From Pseudomonadota bacterium (GTDB lineage: Bacteria; Pseudomonadota; Alphaproteobacteria; Acetobacterales; Acetobacteraceae), in NCBI GenBank assembly GCA_021818505.1, contig JAKADX010000002.1, positions 62,001-126,000 of the forward strand: a stretch of 64,000 nucleotides of DNA, given 5' to 3'. The notes beneath the pieces were generated by a model. That model worked only from the letters and a program-made list of their open reading frames with translations, was not told the DNA's origin and searched no databases. Shown here piece by piece: positions 15,823 to 24,130 of the stretch (position 1 is the first letter of the stretch; each line of letters begins with the position of its first letter). The position numbers were made by a program, and so were the translations under genes.

Positions 15823-16974
15823 ATGTCGGGAACACTCAGTTTCACGGCCGGTCAGGTCTTCACCGGCGGCACTGATCTGACCGGCGCCGTCGGCCAGATC
15901 GCGCTGACGCAGGCGGGCACGGTTACCTTCGACACCACGCTGACCCCGCCGGTCATCAGCACCCTCACCGTCACCCAGGACGTGCTGGCCTCCAGCACCT
16001 CCACGCCGATTTCCACACCCCTCGGCACGGTGAACGCGACTCTGGAATCGGCAACGATCGAGAGCGTCAACACTGCGGCCCTGGTGACGCTGACCACCAA
16101 CGACCTGCCGCCCAACATCACCCTCCCGACCGGCTTCACCCTGCCGCAGACGGTGGAGGGGACGACGCTGCATGTCAGCGTGGCGGTGTCCGCCGGGATC
16201 GCCGGGCTGGTCAACATCACCGGCGATGTCGGCGTCTATGGCATCAGCGGCAATCTCGCGCTGGTCAGCGTGCAGGACCTGGTGGCCGACGGCGCCACAT
16301 TCGATGTCGGCGCGGCGGTGCTCTCGCTCGGCACGCAGAACACCGGCGCGGTCAGCGAGACCTTCACGCCATCCTTCGGCCCGGCGCCCTGCTTCGCCGC
16401 CGGCACGCGCATCGCGACGCCCGACGGGCCGGTCGCGGTCGAGGCGCTGGCCGCCGGGATGCGCGTGCTGCTCGCCGATGGCGGCAGCGCGGAGGTGGTC
16501 TGGATCGGCCATCGCCGCATCGACTGCGCGCGCCATCCGAAGCCGGAGGATGTCCGCCCGGTGCGCGTCGCCGCCCACGCCTTCGGGCTGGACCGGCCGT
16601 CGCGCGATCTGTGGCTGTCGCCCGACCATTCGGTGTTCATCGACGACGTGCTGATCCCGATCCGCTACCTGATGAACGGTGTCACGGTGGCGCAGGTGGC
16701 GGTGGATCAGGTCGAATACTTCCATGTCGAGCTGCCGCGCCACGCGGTGCTGCTGGCCGAGGGGCTGACGTGCGAAAGCTACCTCGACACCGGCAACCGC
16801 GGCGCGTTCGCCAATGGCGGGACGACGGTGATGGCGCACGCGGATTTCGCCTGGGGCGTGTGGGCGGCGAAGGGCTGCGCGCCGATCGTGATCGACGGCC
16901 CGGCGCGCGATGCCGTGTTCCGCCGGCTGATCGCGCAGGCGATGGTGCTCGGCCAGCGACGGGCGGCGGCCTAG
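15823..16974 (+). CDS. Beta-rich passenger fused to C-terminal Hint domain
   Basis: 383 residues from ATG 15823, preceded by GAGGGGGCAGCC. Residues 1-188 are Thr/Val/Ser-rich, predicted all-beta, with no signal peptide. The Hint domain begins at Cys190 in PCFAAGTRIATPDGPVAVE and includes RRIDCARHPKPEDVRPVRV, RDLWLSPDHSVFIDDVLIPI and the closing AFANGGTTVMAH. The Hint half matches the short protein at 2204-2902 almost throughout. Known chemistry: an acyl shift at the Cys can release or transfer the N-terminal part. Whether that happens here, and where the protein goes, is not shown. Confidence 0.85.
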   Translation: MSGTLSFTAGQVFTGGTDLTGAVGQIALTQAGTVTFDTTLTPPVISTLTVTQDVLASSTSTPISTPLGTVNATLESATIESVNTAALVTLTTNDLPPNITLPTGFTLPQTVEGTTLHVSVAVSAGIAGLVNITGDVGVYGISGNLALVSVQDLVADGATFDVGAAVLSLGTQNTGAVSETFTPSFGPAPCFAAGTRIATPDGPVAVEALAAGMRVLLADGGSAEVVWIGHRRIDCARHPKPEDVRPVRVAAHAFGLDRPSRDLWLSPDHSVFIDDVLIPIRYLMNGVTVAQVAVDQVEYFHVELPRHAVLLAEGLTCESYLDTGNRGAFANGGTTVMAHADFAWGVWAAKGCAPIVIDGPARDAVFRRLIAQAMVLGQRRAAA

Positions 16975-17029
16975 ACAGCGGCTCCCGGCGCGGGCAACTC
17001 AGGGCGAGCCTTTCGCCACGGAGCGCCCG

Positions 17030-17677
17030 ATGCTGTTCGACATGGCCGACCTGTCGCCGGACAACCGCTACAAGCTGCTGACGGCGACGGTGGTGCCGCG
17101 GCCGATCGCCTGGATCACCTCGCTGGACGCCGAGGGGCGGGTGAACGCGGCGCCGTTCTCCTTCTTCAACGCGCTGGTGGGTGAGCCGCCGATCGTCGGC
17201 ATCGGCATCGGCGGGCGCCATCCCGGCCGGGCGCCGGGGCGGTGGAAGGACAGTGCCGCCAATATCCGCGCGCGCGGGCAGTTCGTGGTCAACCTCGTGC
17301 CCTACGCGCTGCGCGAGCAGATGAACGTCACCGCGATCGAATTCGAGGAAGCGGTGGATGAGACGGCGGAGGCCGGGCTGGAGCTGCTGCCGAGCAGCAA
17401 GGTGGCGCCCCCGCGCATCGCGCACAGCCCGGTCGCGCTGGAATGCGAACGGTTCGTGACGCTGGAGGTGGCGACCGACCGCACCATCGTGCTCGGCCGC
17501 GTGGTCGCGGTCCATGTGCGCGACGACGCGGTGCTGGACGCGCAACGCTGCCACATCGACACGCCCGCGCTCGACCTGATCGGGCGGATGCACGGGCGCG
17601 GCTGGTACGCGCGCACCACCGACCGCTTCGAGATGCCACGCATCGCGGTCACGGACTGGGTGCGCAAGAGGGGATAA
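17030..17677 (+). CDS. Flavin reductase-family (FMN-binding split-barrel) protein
   Basis: 215 residues. The N-terminal TATVVPRPIAWITSLDAEGRVNAAPFSFFN is a textbook opening for the DIM6/NTAB flavin-reductase-like domain, followed by PPIVGIGIGG and a KDSAANI segment that binds FMN phosphate. RGQFVVNLVPYALREQMNVTA and LECERFVTLEV complete the domain. Such proteins reduce free FMN for a partner oxygenase or act as FMN-binding oxidoreductases. No partner oxygenase is nearby. It lies 20 bp upstream of the antitoxin-like gene. Confidence 0.87.
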   Translation: MLFDMADLSPDNRYKLLTATVVPRPIAWITSLDAEGRVNAAPFSFFNALVGEPPIVGIGIGGRHPGRAPGRWKDSAANIRARGQFVVNLVPYALREQMNVTAIEFEEAVDETAEAGLELLPSSKVAPPRIAHSPVALECERFVTLEVATDRTIVLGRVVAVHVRDDAVLDAQRCHIDTPALDLIGRMHGRGWYARTTDRFEMPRIAVTDWVRKRG

Positions 17678-17696
17678 GTGGGCTAGGCTGGCACTC

Positions 17697-17945
17697 ATGG
17701 CCGTCATCCGAACACGTCTGCACGTGGCCGCGGACGGCACGATCAGCGGACACGCCCCGCCGACGTTGCCGCCCGGCGAGCATGACGCCGAGATCGCCGT
17801 GACCCCGGTCGAGCCCTCGCACAACGAACGCCGCCGGCGCGACGCCGTGCGTGCCGTGCAGGAGAAGGTCGCGCGCCTGCCGGTTCTCGACCCGCGACCG
17901 CCAAAGGCGATTCTCGGCTACGATCAGTCCGGCCAGTTCGATTGA
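17697..17945 (+). CDS. VapB-type antitoxin-like small protein
   Basis: 82 residues. MAVIRTRLHVAADGTISGHAPPTLPPGEHDAEI is a short beta module seen in small antitoxin-like proteins. The C-terminal AILGYDQSGQFD matches the ILGYD-G ending common in VapB-family antitoxins, which is the toxin-binding tail. Its stop overlaps by one base (TGATG) the start of a 33-residue reading frame that looks like the last part of a PIN-domain toxin, so this appears to be the surviving half of a toxin-antitoxin operon. Confidence 0.6.
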   Translation: MAVIRTRLHVAADGTISGHAPPTLPPGEHDAEIAVTPVEPSHNERRRRDAVRAVQEKVARLPVLDPRPPKAILGYDQSGQFD

Positions 17946-18046
17946 TGGCGGTCGACCATGCGCTGGCTGCGGACAGCGGTCTGCCGCTGCTGTTCAAGGG
18001 CAACGATTTCACGCGGACCGGCATCTGGCCGGCGCTCACGCGCTGA
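17945..18046 (+). pseudogene. C-terminal remnant of a VapC-like PIN-domain toxin
   Basis: A 33-residue frame (MAVDHALAADSGLPLLFKGN, then DFTRTGIWPALTR) starts at the TGATG overlap. The LPLLFKGNDF-T-I-PAL ending is the hallmark C-terminus of PIN-domain VapC RNases. The N-terminal 90-100 residues with the catalytic acidic residues are missing, so no nuclease activity is expected. Its in-frame position right behind the antitoxin suggests an internal deletion that fused the toxin start region to its tail. Confidence 0.6.
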
Positions 18047-18102
18047 TCCCCGGCGGCGCGTCCCACTTCCGTTGCGGCGGCGGCGCTTTGTTCCGAACCT
18101 GT

Positions 18103-18132
18103 TGTGGACAGCTCTGTGGACACAGGGGATAA
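18103..18132. other. Cluster of three DnaA-box-like 9-mers
   Basis: TGTGGACAG, TGTGGACAC and AGGGGATAA follow each other with little spacing; each has two mismatches to the reverse DnaA box TGTGGATAA. The stretch lies in the 160-base gap between the toxin remnant and the MarR stop. No AT-rich unwinding region is adjacent, so an origin is not claimed. Confidence 0.3.
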
Positions 18133-18207
18133 CTTGCGCCTGCGCAAAAATCGCTGAACGGCAATGTCGGGCGCGGAAGGCCGGGGCCTCGGCCGGGGTG
18201 GTCGGCC

Positions 18208-18630
18208 TCATTTCGTGTCAGCGTGCTCCAGAATCGCGAGCAGTGAAGGACTCAGGCGGCGCAGCTCGCCCAGGTGCTCGGCCGACAGCGCCGCCAGCCG
18301 CGCCTGTGCGTCCGGCGTCAGCGTCAGCACCACGCGGCGGCGGTCGGCGGGGTCGTGCGTGCGGCGCACCAGACCGGCCTGCTCCAGCCGGTCAGCCAGT
18401 TCGACCGCGCTGTGCGGGCGGATGGCCAGCCGCTCGGCGAGGTGGCCGATGGTCGGCGCCACCCCCTCCGGCATGCCCTTGATCGCCAGCAGCGCCTGGT
18501 GCTGGCGCGGCGTCAGGCCGGCGGCCGTCGCGGCGGCCTCGCTGAAGGCGAGGAAGCGGCGCAGCAGGAAGCGGAACTCCGCCAGCCTGCGGTAATCGCG
18601 GTCGGTCAGCCCCGGCGCATTCCTGCCCAT
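18208..18630 (-). CDS. MarR-family winged-helix transcriptional regulator
   Basis: 140 residues from ATG 18630, preceded by GAGGGGAGCGGACG. Helical dimerisation segments flank a winged helix. GLTPRQHQALLAIKG precedes IGHLAERLAIRPHSAVELADRLEQAGLVRRTHDPADRRRVVLTLT, the canonical MarR recognition helix and beta-wing (DPADRR). It is divergent from the CLC channel gene with 81 bp between starts, so autoregulation and control of that channel are plausible. The ligand is unknown. Confidence 0.9.
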   Translation of the reverse strand: MGRNAPGLTDRDYRRLAEFRFLLRRFLAFSEAAATAAGLTPRQHQALLAIKGMPEGVAPTIGHLAERLAIRPHSAVELADRLEQAGLVRRTHDPADRRRVVLTLTPDAQARLAALSAEHLGELRRLSPSLLAILEHADTK

Positions 18631-18711
18631 CGTCCGCTCCCCTCGCGCCGGCGGGGCGGCGCCGATATATCGTGCCACGACATTTCCCCGCCATCGACCC
18701 CGACGGAGACC

Positions 18712-20478
18712 ATGCAGACCCCGAATGCCGCCGCCATCCGCCAGCTTGGCGACTTCACCACCAATCCGCGCGTGCTGGCGATTGCCGCGATCGCGATCCT
18801 GGTCGGCAGCGCCGGCACCGTCGCGGGCGTGGCCTTGCTGGCGCTGATCCGGCTCGCCACCAACCTGGCCTATTTCGGCGATTTCAGCCTCGCGGATACG
18901 TCGCTCGGCGCCTCCCCGCTCGGCCTCGCCGCCGCCGTCGTGCCGGTGCTGGGGGCCATCGTCATCGGGCTGATGGCGCGCTACGGCAGCGAGAAGATCA
19001 GGGGCCACGGCATTCCCGAGGCGATCGAGGCGATCCTGCTCGGCCGCTCGCGGCTGGGGCTCAAGGTCGCGATCCTCAAGCCGCTGTCCTCGGCCATCTC
19101 GATCGGCACCGGCGGGCCGTTCGGCGCCGAGGGGCCGATCATCATGACCGGCGGGGCGATCGGCTCGCTGATCGCGCAGATGCTCCCGGTCAGCGACAGC
19201 GAGCGCAAGACGCTGCTGGTGGCGGGCGCCGCCGCCGGCATGACCACGGTGTTCGGCACCCCGATCGCCGCCATCATGCTCGCCGTCGAGCTGCTGCTGT
19301 TCGAGTGGACGCCGCGCAGTTTCGTGCCCGTCGCGGTCGCGGCGATCACGGCTTCGGTGGAGCGCGGCTGGATCGGCCTGGCCGCGCCGCTGTTCCCGTT
19401 CGACGGCGGCATGGTGACCTCGCTGCCGGCGGTGTTGTGCTGGGTGATGGTGGGCGTGCTGGCGGGGCTGCTCTCCGGCGTGCTGACGCGGCTGGTCTAT
19501 GCCTGCGAGGATGCGTTCGCCCGCCTGCCGATCCACTGGATGTGGTGGCCGGCACTGGGCGGCGTGGTGGTCGGCCTCGGCGGGCTGATCGAGCCGCGCG
19601 CGCTCGGCGTCGGCTACGCCAATATCGCGCAGATGCTGCACGGCGGGATGCCGCCGCTGCCGGGGCTGACGCTGCTGGCGGTCAAGGCGGTGATCTGGGC
19701 GGTGGCGCTGGGGTCGGGCACCTCGGGCGGCGTGCTGGCGCCGCTGCTCATCATGGGCGGGGGCATGGGGGCGGCACTGGCGCCGCTGCTGCCGGCGGCC
19801 TCGGCGGGGTTCTGGCCGCTGCTGGGCATGGCCGCGACCATGGGCGGCACCATGCGCTCGCCGCTGACCGCGACCTTCTTCGCCGTGGAGGTCACCGGCA
19901 ACACCCATGTCCTGCTGCCGCTGATCGGTGCCTGCGTGGCCGCGCATCTGGTCACGGTGCTGCTGATGCGCCGCTCCATCCTGACCGAGAAGGTGGCGCG
20001 GCGGGGGCATCATCTGTCGCGCGAGTATCGCGTCGATCCGTTCGCGCTGACGCGGGCGGAGGCGGTGATGACGCGGGTGGTGCAGACGCTGCCGGCGGCG
20101 ATGACGCTGCACCAGGCGGCGCGCTTCCTGGCCGATCCGCAGACGCGCCATCCGAGTTTCCCGGTGCTGGACGAGTCCGGGCGCGTGCTCGGCATCGTCG
20201 ATCCGCCGGCGGTGCTGCGCTGGCGCCGCGCCGGTCGGCACCGGCAGGCGACGCTGGGCGCGCTGCTCGGCCCGCGCCCGCCGCTGGTCGCCTACCCCGA
20301 CGAGTATCTGGACGCGCTGATCGAGCGCATGACCCAGGCCAATGTCGCCCACATCCCGGTCGTCGCGCGCGCCGACGGTCGGCTGGTCGGATATCTCGGC
20401 TGGAAGGACCTGATGGCGGCGCGGGCGCGATCGCAGACGGAGGAGCGGGAGCGGGTCGTGCTCTACCGGGTGCGGTGA
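18712..20478 (+). CDS. CLC-family chloride channel/transporter with CBS pair
   Basis: 588 residues from ATG 18712, preceded by GGAGACC. The transmembrane core (about 15-435) has the CLC selectivity signatures: GHGIPEAIEAIL (the GxGIP-like motif), GPFGAEGPIIMTGG with the gating Glu of the GxEGP motif, and GTSGGVLAPLLIMGG (the GxxxP motif). The cytoplasmic C-terminus (about 455-575) carries two CBS domains (AVMTRVVQTLPAAMTLHQAA; HIPVVARADGRLVGYLGWKDL) that may bind nucleotides. Inner membrane; chloride/proton exchange or chloride conduction. It is possibly controlled by the divergent MarR gene. Confidence 0.93.
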   Translation: MQTPNAAAIRQLGDFTTNPRVLAIAAIAILVGSAGTVAGVALLALIRLATNLAYFGDFSLADTSLGASPLGLAAAVVPVLGAIVIGLMARYGSEKIRGHGIPEAIEAILLGRSRLGLKVAILKPLSSAISIGTGGPFGAEGPIIMTGGAIGSLIAQMLPVSDSERKTLLVAGAAAGMTTVFGTPIAAIMLAVELLLFEWTPRSFVPVAVAAITASVERGWIGLAAPLFPFDGGMVTSLPAVLCWVMVGVLAGLLSGVLTRLVYACEDAFARLPIHWMWWPALGGVVVGLGGLIEPRALGVGYANIAQMLHGGMPPLPGLTLLAVKAVIWAVALGSGTSGGVLAPLLIMGGGMGAALAPLLPAASAGFWPLLGMAATMGGTMRSPLTATFFAVEVTGNTHVLLPLIGACVAAHLVTVLLMRRSILTEKVARRGHHLSREYRVDPFALTRAEAVMTRVVQTLPAAMTLHQAARFLADPQTRHPSFPVLDESGRVLGIVDPPAVLRWRRAGRHRQATLGALLGPRPPLVAYPDEYLDALIERMTQANVAHIPVVARADGRLVGYLGWKDLMAARARSQTEERERVVLYRVR

Positions 20479-20487
20479 GGCCGGCCG

Positions 20488-23400
20488 CTACTCCGAACCG
20501 AGCAGGTCGCTGACCCGGCTGGCCAGCGTGTGGATCGCGAAGGGCTTGGCCAGGATCGGGATGTCGGTATCCGCTTCCTCCGGCACCGCGCCGGGGTAGC
20601 CGCTGACCAGCAGCAGCTTCAGGTCCGGGCGCAGCGCGCGGGCGGCCGCGGCCAGTTGGCGGCCGTTCATGCTGCCGGGCAGGCCGATATCGATGACCAT
20701 CAGGTCCGCCTTCGCCCCGGCCTGCAACAGGTGCAGTGCCGCCTCCGCATCGCCCACCGCCGGGGCGTCATAGCCCATCTCGGTCAGCGCCTCGGTCAGC
20801 ACCGCGCGCACCGCGGCGTCGTCCTCCACCACCCGCACGGTCGCGCGGCGCACCGCCGGCGCCGCCGCGTCCGGCGCACCATCGGCCGGCGCCTGGTCCA
20901 GCGGCCCGATGGCGCAGGGCAGCCAGAGCGTGACGGTGGTGCCGGCGCCCGGCGCGGTGTCGATGCGCACCTGCCCGCCGGACTGGCCGACGAAGCCATA
21001 GACCATGCTCAGGCCCAGCCCGGTGCCGAGTCCCGGCGGCTTGGTGGTGAAGAACGGGTCGAAGGCGCGGGCCGCCACGTCGGCCGGCATTCCGGTGCCG
21101 GTGTCGGTGACGCTGAGCGCCAGATAGCGCCCCGCCGGCAGGTCGAGCGCGCGCGCCGCCGCGCCGTCCAGATCGCGGTTGGCCGCGGCGATGGTCAGGC
21201 GCCCGCCATCGGGCATCGCGTCGCGGGCGTTGATGGCGAGGTTGAGCAGCGCGTTCTCAAGCTGGTTGCGATCGACCAGGCAGCGCCACAGGCCGGGGGG
21301 TGTCGCCACCGCGACGGCGATGGCGGGGCCGACGGAGCGGCGGATCAGGTCGGCCATCCCGCCGACCAGTTCCTCGATATCGGTCGGGCGCGGGGCCAGC
21401 GTCTGCTGGCGCGAGAAGGCGAGCAGCCGGTGGGTCAGTGCCGACGCGCGCCCCACCGCGCTCTGCGCCGAGGCGACGAAGCGGTCGAGTCCCTCGGTCC
21501 GCCCGGTCGCCGCGCGCACCTGCAACAGGTCGAGATTGATGCCGATCGCGGTCAGCAGGTTGTTGAAGTCGTGCGCGATGCCGCCGGTAAGCTGGCCCAC
21601 CGCCTCCATCTTCTGCGCCTGGCGCAGCGACGCCTCGGCGCTGAGCAGTTCGGCGGTGCGCTCCTCGATCAGCCGCTCCAGCGTCTCGTTCAGGCGCTGC
21701 TGCGCCTCGTGCTCGCGCCGCTCGGCATCGATATCGACGATGGCGATAACCGCGCCGGAAATCATGCCCGCGGCATCGCGCAGCGGCGCCGCGCTGACGC
21801 GCACCCAGAGCGGCGGGGCCGGCGGGGCGACGTGCAGGAAGTCGATGCCGGGGACGGTTTCCCCGCGCAGCGCCCGGACACTCGGGAACTCCGTGCCGGG
21901 CACCAGGCGACCGTGGACGTCGAGGGCGGTCCAGCGCCGCTCGCCATCCGGCTGGCCGGCGCCGACCGTGGCGTCGGGCAGGAAGCGGCGCAGCGCGGAG
22001 TTGCTCAGCAGGGTGCGGCCCTCGCGGTCCACGAAGGCGACGCCGACCGGCAGGTGCTCGATCAGCGCGGCGAGTCGCGCCCGCTCCTCCGCCAGCCGCT
22101 GTTCGCTCGCGCGACGCTCGGTCACGTCCACGGCCGAACTCAGGCGCAGCCGCTGCCCGTCGGTCTGCGGGCCGAGTGACGTGCCGTGAAAGTGCCACAG
22201 GCGCGTGCTGCCGTCGCGGATCCTCACCTGCCACTCGCCGGCGTCCACGTCGCTCTGGTCGCCGAACGTCGCGGCGATCGTGGCCTCGTTTTCGTCTTCC
22301 CTGCCGGGATAGGCCAGCCGGAACCAGTCGGCGCGGGTGGCGATCTGTTCGCGGGAGTATCCGGTGAGTTCCAGCCATTTGCGGCTGAGCGCCAGCACCT
22401 CGCCGGTCTCGGCGTGCAGCATCGTGGGGAAGGGAAGCGCGAGCACGGCGGCGCGCAGCATCGATTCGCTCTCGCGCAACCGCGTCTCGGCCGCCTTGCG
22501 CTCGGTGATATCGACGGCGGAACTCACGCGCAGCCGCCGCCCATCGGGCAGCCGGCCGAGGGCGGCGGTATGGAACTCCCAGATCCGGCTGCCGCCGTCG
22601 CTGACGCGAATCTCCCACTCACGGGTCAGCCCTTCGCGTTCGTGCGCGAAGTCCGCATCGATGAACGCGTTCACCTCGTGCTCACGGTCGGGGACGGCGA
22701 GTCGCACCCAGGCGTGACGCGTGGACATCTGCGCGCGGCTATAGCCGGTCAGCTCCATCCATGTGTCGCTGAGTTCCAGCACTTCCCCGTCCTCGGCGTG
22801 GAGCATGGTGGGGAAGGGGGCAGCGCGCACCGCGGTGCGCAGCATCGATTCGCTCTCGCGCAGCCGCGTCTCGGCCGCCTTGCGCTCGGTGACATCGACG
22901 GCGGAGCTGACGCGCAGGCGCCGCCCGTCGGGCAGCCGGCCGAGCGCCGCGCCGTGGAACTCCCAGGTGCGCAGGCCGCCGTCGCCGGTGCTGACGACCT
23001 GCTCGTCGCACACCGCGTCCGTGTTGCTGGCGAAAGCCGCGTCGATTGCCGCGTTGATCGCGTGCTCATCGTCGGGATGCGCAAGCCGGATCCAGTCGTG
23101 GCGCATGGCGATCTGCGCGCGGGTGTAGCCGGTCAGCGCCAGCCATGTGCGGCTGATTTCCAGCACCTCTCCGTCCTCGGCGTGCAGCATGGTGGGAAAC
23201 GGAGCGGCGCGGACGGCGGCGCGCAGCATCGCTTCGCTCTCGCGCAGCCGCGCTTCGGACGCCTTGCGCTCGGTGACATCGACGGCGGAGCTTTTGCGCA
23301 GCCGCCGCCCGTCGGGCAGCCGGCCGAGGGTCGCGCTGTGGAATTCCCAGATGCGGGTGCTGCCGTCGCAGACGCGGATTTCCCACTCGCCGTTCGTCAG

Positions 23401-24066
23401 GTCGGCCTCGTCGCCGAAGCTCGACTGGATCAGGGCGTTGACCGCATCCTCGCGGCCGGGATGGGCCAGACGCACCCAGTCCTGGCGCGTGGCGATCTGC
23501 GCGCGGGTGTAGCCGGTCAGCTCCAGCCATCGGCTGCTGAGTTCCAGCACCTCCCCGTCCTCGGCGTGCATCATGGTCGGGAACGGGGCGGCGCGGATCG
23601 CGGCGCGGAGCATGGCTTCGCTCTCGCGCAGCGCCTCCTCGTGCGCGCGGCGGCGGGTGGTGTCGCGCAGCACCTTCAGGAAGCCCAGATGCGCCCCGTC
23701 GGGCCCGCGCAGCGTGATCAGCTCCCCGCTGCCCCAGAGCCGCCCGCCGCCGGCGCGGTCGTGCCAGCACTCGGCGGTGATGCGGCCCTGCGCCAGCGCC
23801 TCGCGCAGCCGCGCGGCCGGGGCGCCGGCGGCGCGGTCCTCGTCGGTGAAGATGCGCGCGATCGACGTGCCGCGCATCTCGGCGGCCGACCAGCCGAAGA
23901 TGCGCTCGGCGCCGCTGTTCCAGTCGGTGATGCGCCCGTCCGGGTCGGTAGCGATGATGGCGAGGTCCAGCGCGCCGCCGAACAGGGCGCGGTAGCGCAG
24001 GGCATCGTCCTCGCAGGGAGTCGCCGCGGGCGGGACGTCGTGATTGCCGGCGTCGTCGCGGGCCAT
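20488..24066 (-). CDS. Hybrid sensor histidine kinase with six PAS-like domains and receiver
   Basis: 1192 residues from ATG 24066, preceded by GGAGAGCGACGG. No membrane segment, so cytoplasmic. Order: PAS 1 (about 20-140), four tandem copies of a 128-residue PAS/PAC unit (147-658), another PAS-like domain (660-780), a coiled coil, a HisKA-type phosphoacceptor His832 in [11 protein letters not shown], an HATPase with [21 protein letters not shown] and [12 protein letters not shown], and a C-terminal receiver (about 1068-1190) with the phosphoacceptor Asp in [10 protein letters not shown]. This HDFNN-type kinase probably phosphorylates its own receiver. It follows a second kinase on the same strand, 64 bp apart. 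Confidence 0.92.
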   Translation of the reverse strand: MARDDAGNHDVPPAATPCEDDALRYRALFGGALDLAIIATDPDGRITDWNSGAERIFGWSAAEMRGTSIARIFTDEDRAAGAPAARLREALAQGRITAECWHDRAGGGRLWGSGELITLRGPDGAHLGFLKVLRDTTRRRAHEEALRESEAMLRAAIRAAPFPTMMHAEDGEVLELSSRWLELTGYTRAQIATRQDWVRLAHPGREDAVNALIQSSFGDEADLTNGEWEIRVCDGSTRIWEFHSATLGRLPDGRRLRKSSAVDVTERKASEARLRESEAMLRAAVRAAPFPTMLHAEDGEVLEISRTWLALTGYTRAQIAMRHDWIRLAHPDDEHAINAAIDAAFASNTDAVCDEQVVSTGDGGLRTWEFHGAALGRLPDGRRLRVSSAVDVTERKAAETRLRESESMLRTAVRAAPFPTMLHAEDGEVLELSDTWMELTGYSRAQMSTRHAWVRLAVPDREHEVNAFIDADFAHEREGLTREWEIRVSDGGSRIWEFHTAALGRLPDGRRLRVSSAVDITERKAAETRLRESESMLRAAVLALPFPTMLHAETGEVLALSRKWLELTGYSREQIATRADWFRLAYPGREDENEATIAATFGDQSDVDAGEWQVRIRDGSTRLWHFHGTSLGPQTDGQRLRLSSAVDVTERRASEQRLAEERARLAALIEHLPVGVAFVDREGRTLLSNSALRRFLPDATVGAGQPDGERRWTALDVHGRLVPGTEFPSVRALRGETVPGIDFLHVAPPAPPLWVRVSAAPLRDAAGMISGAVIAIVDIDAERREHEAQQRLNETLERLIEERTAELLSAEASLRQAQKMEAVGQLTGGIAHDFNNLLTAIGINLDLLQVRAATGRTEGLDRFVASAQSAVGRASALTHRLLAFSRQQTLAPRPTDIEELVGGMADLIRRSVGPAIAVAVATPPGLWRCLVDRNQLENALLNLAINARDAMPDGGRLTIAAANRDLDGAAARALDLPAGRYLALSVTDTGTGMPADVAARAFDPFFTTKPPGLGTGLGLSMVYGFVGQSGGQVRIDTAPGAGTTVTLWLPCAIGPLDQAPADGAPDAAAPAVRRATVRVVEDDAAVRAVLTEALTEMGYDAPAVGDAEAALHLLQAGAKADLMVIDIGLPGSMNGRQLAAAARALRPDLKLLLVSGYPGAVPEEADTDIPILAKPFAIHTLASRVSDLLGSE
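22093..23628 (-). repeat. Four tandem 384-bp in-frame repeats (PAS/PAC units)
   Basis: Each unit is exactly 128 codons and starts with the same segment (LRESE-MLR-A-RA-PFPTM), then [37 protein letters not shown]. Starts fall at residues 147, 275, 403 and 531 of the kinase. Equal spacing shows in-register duplication without indels, followed by divergence. Confidence 0.9.
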
Positions 24067-24130
24067 CCGTCGCTCTCCTACGCGCCCCCGCGCGGTGCTC
24101 GCCGATCGCGCCGCCGGGGCCGGGGATGTG

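Noticed and set aside
18090-18104. GTTC-N7-GTTG near the MarR gene as a third SOS box
   Set aside because: It has one mismatch in the second half-site and no SOS-type gene next to it.
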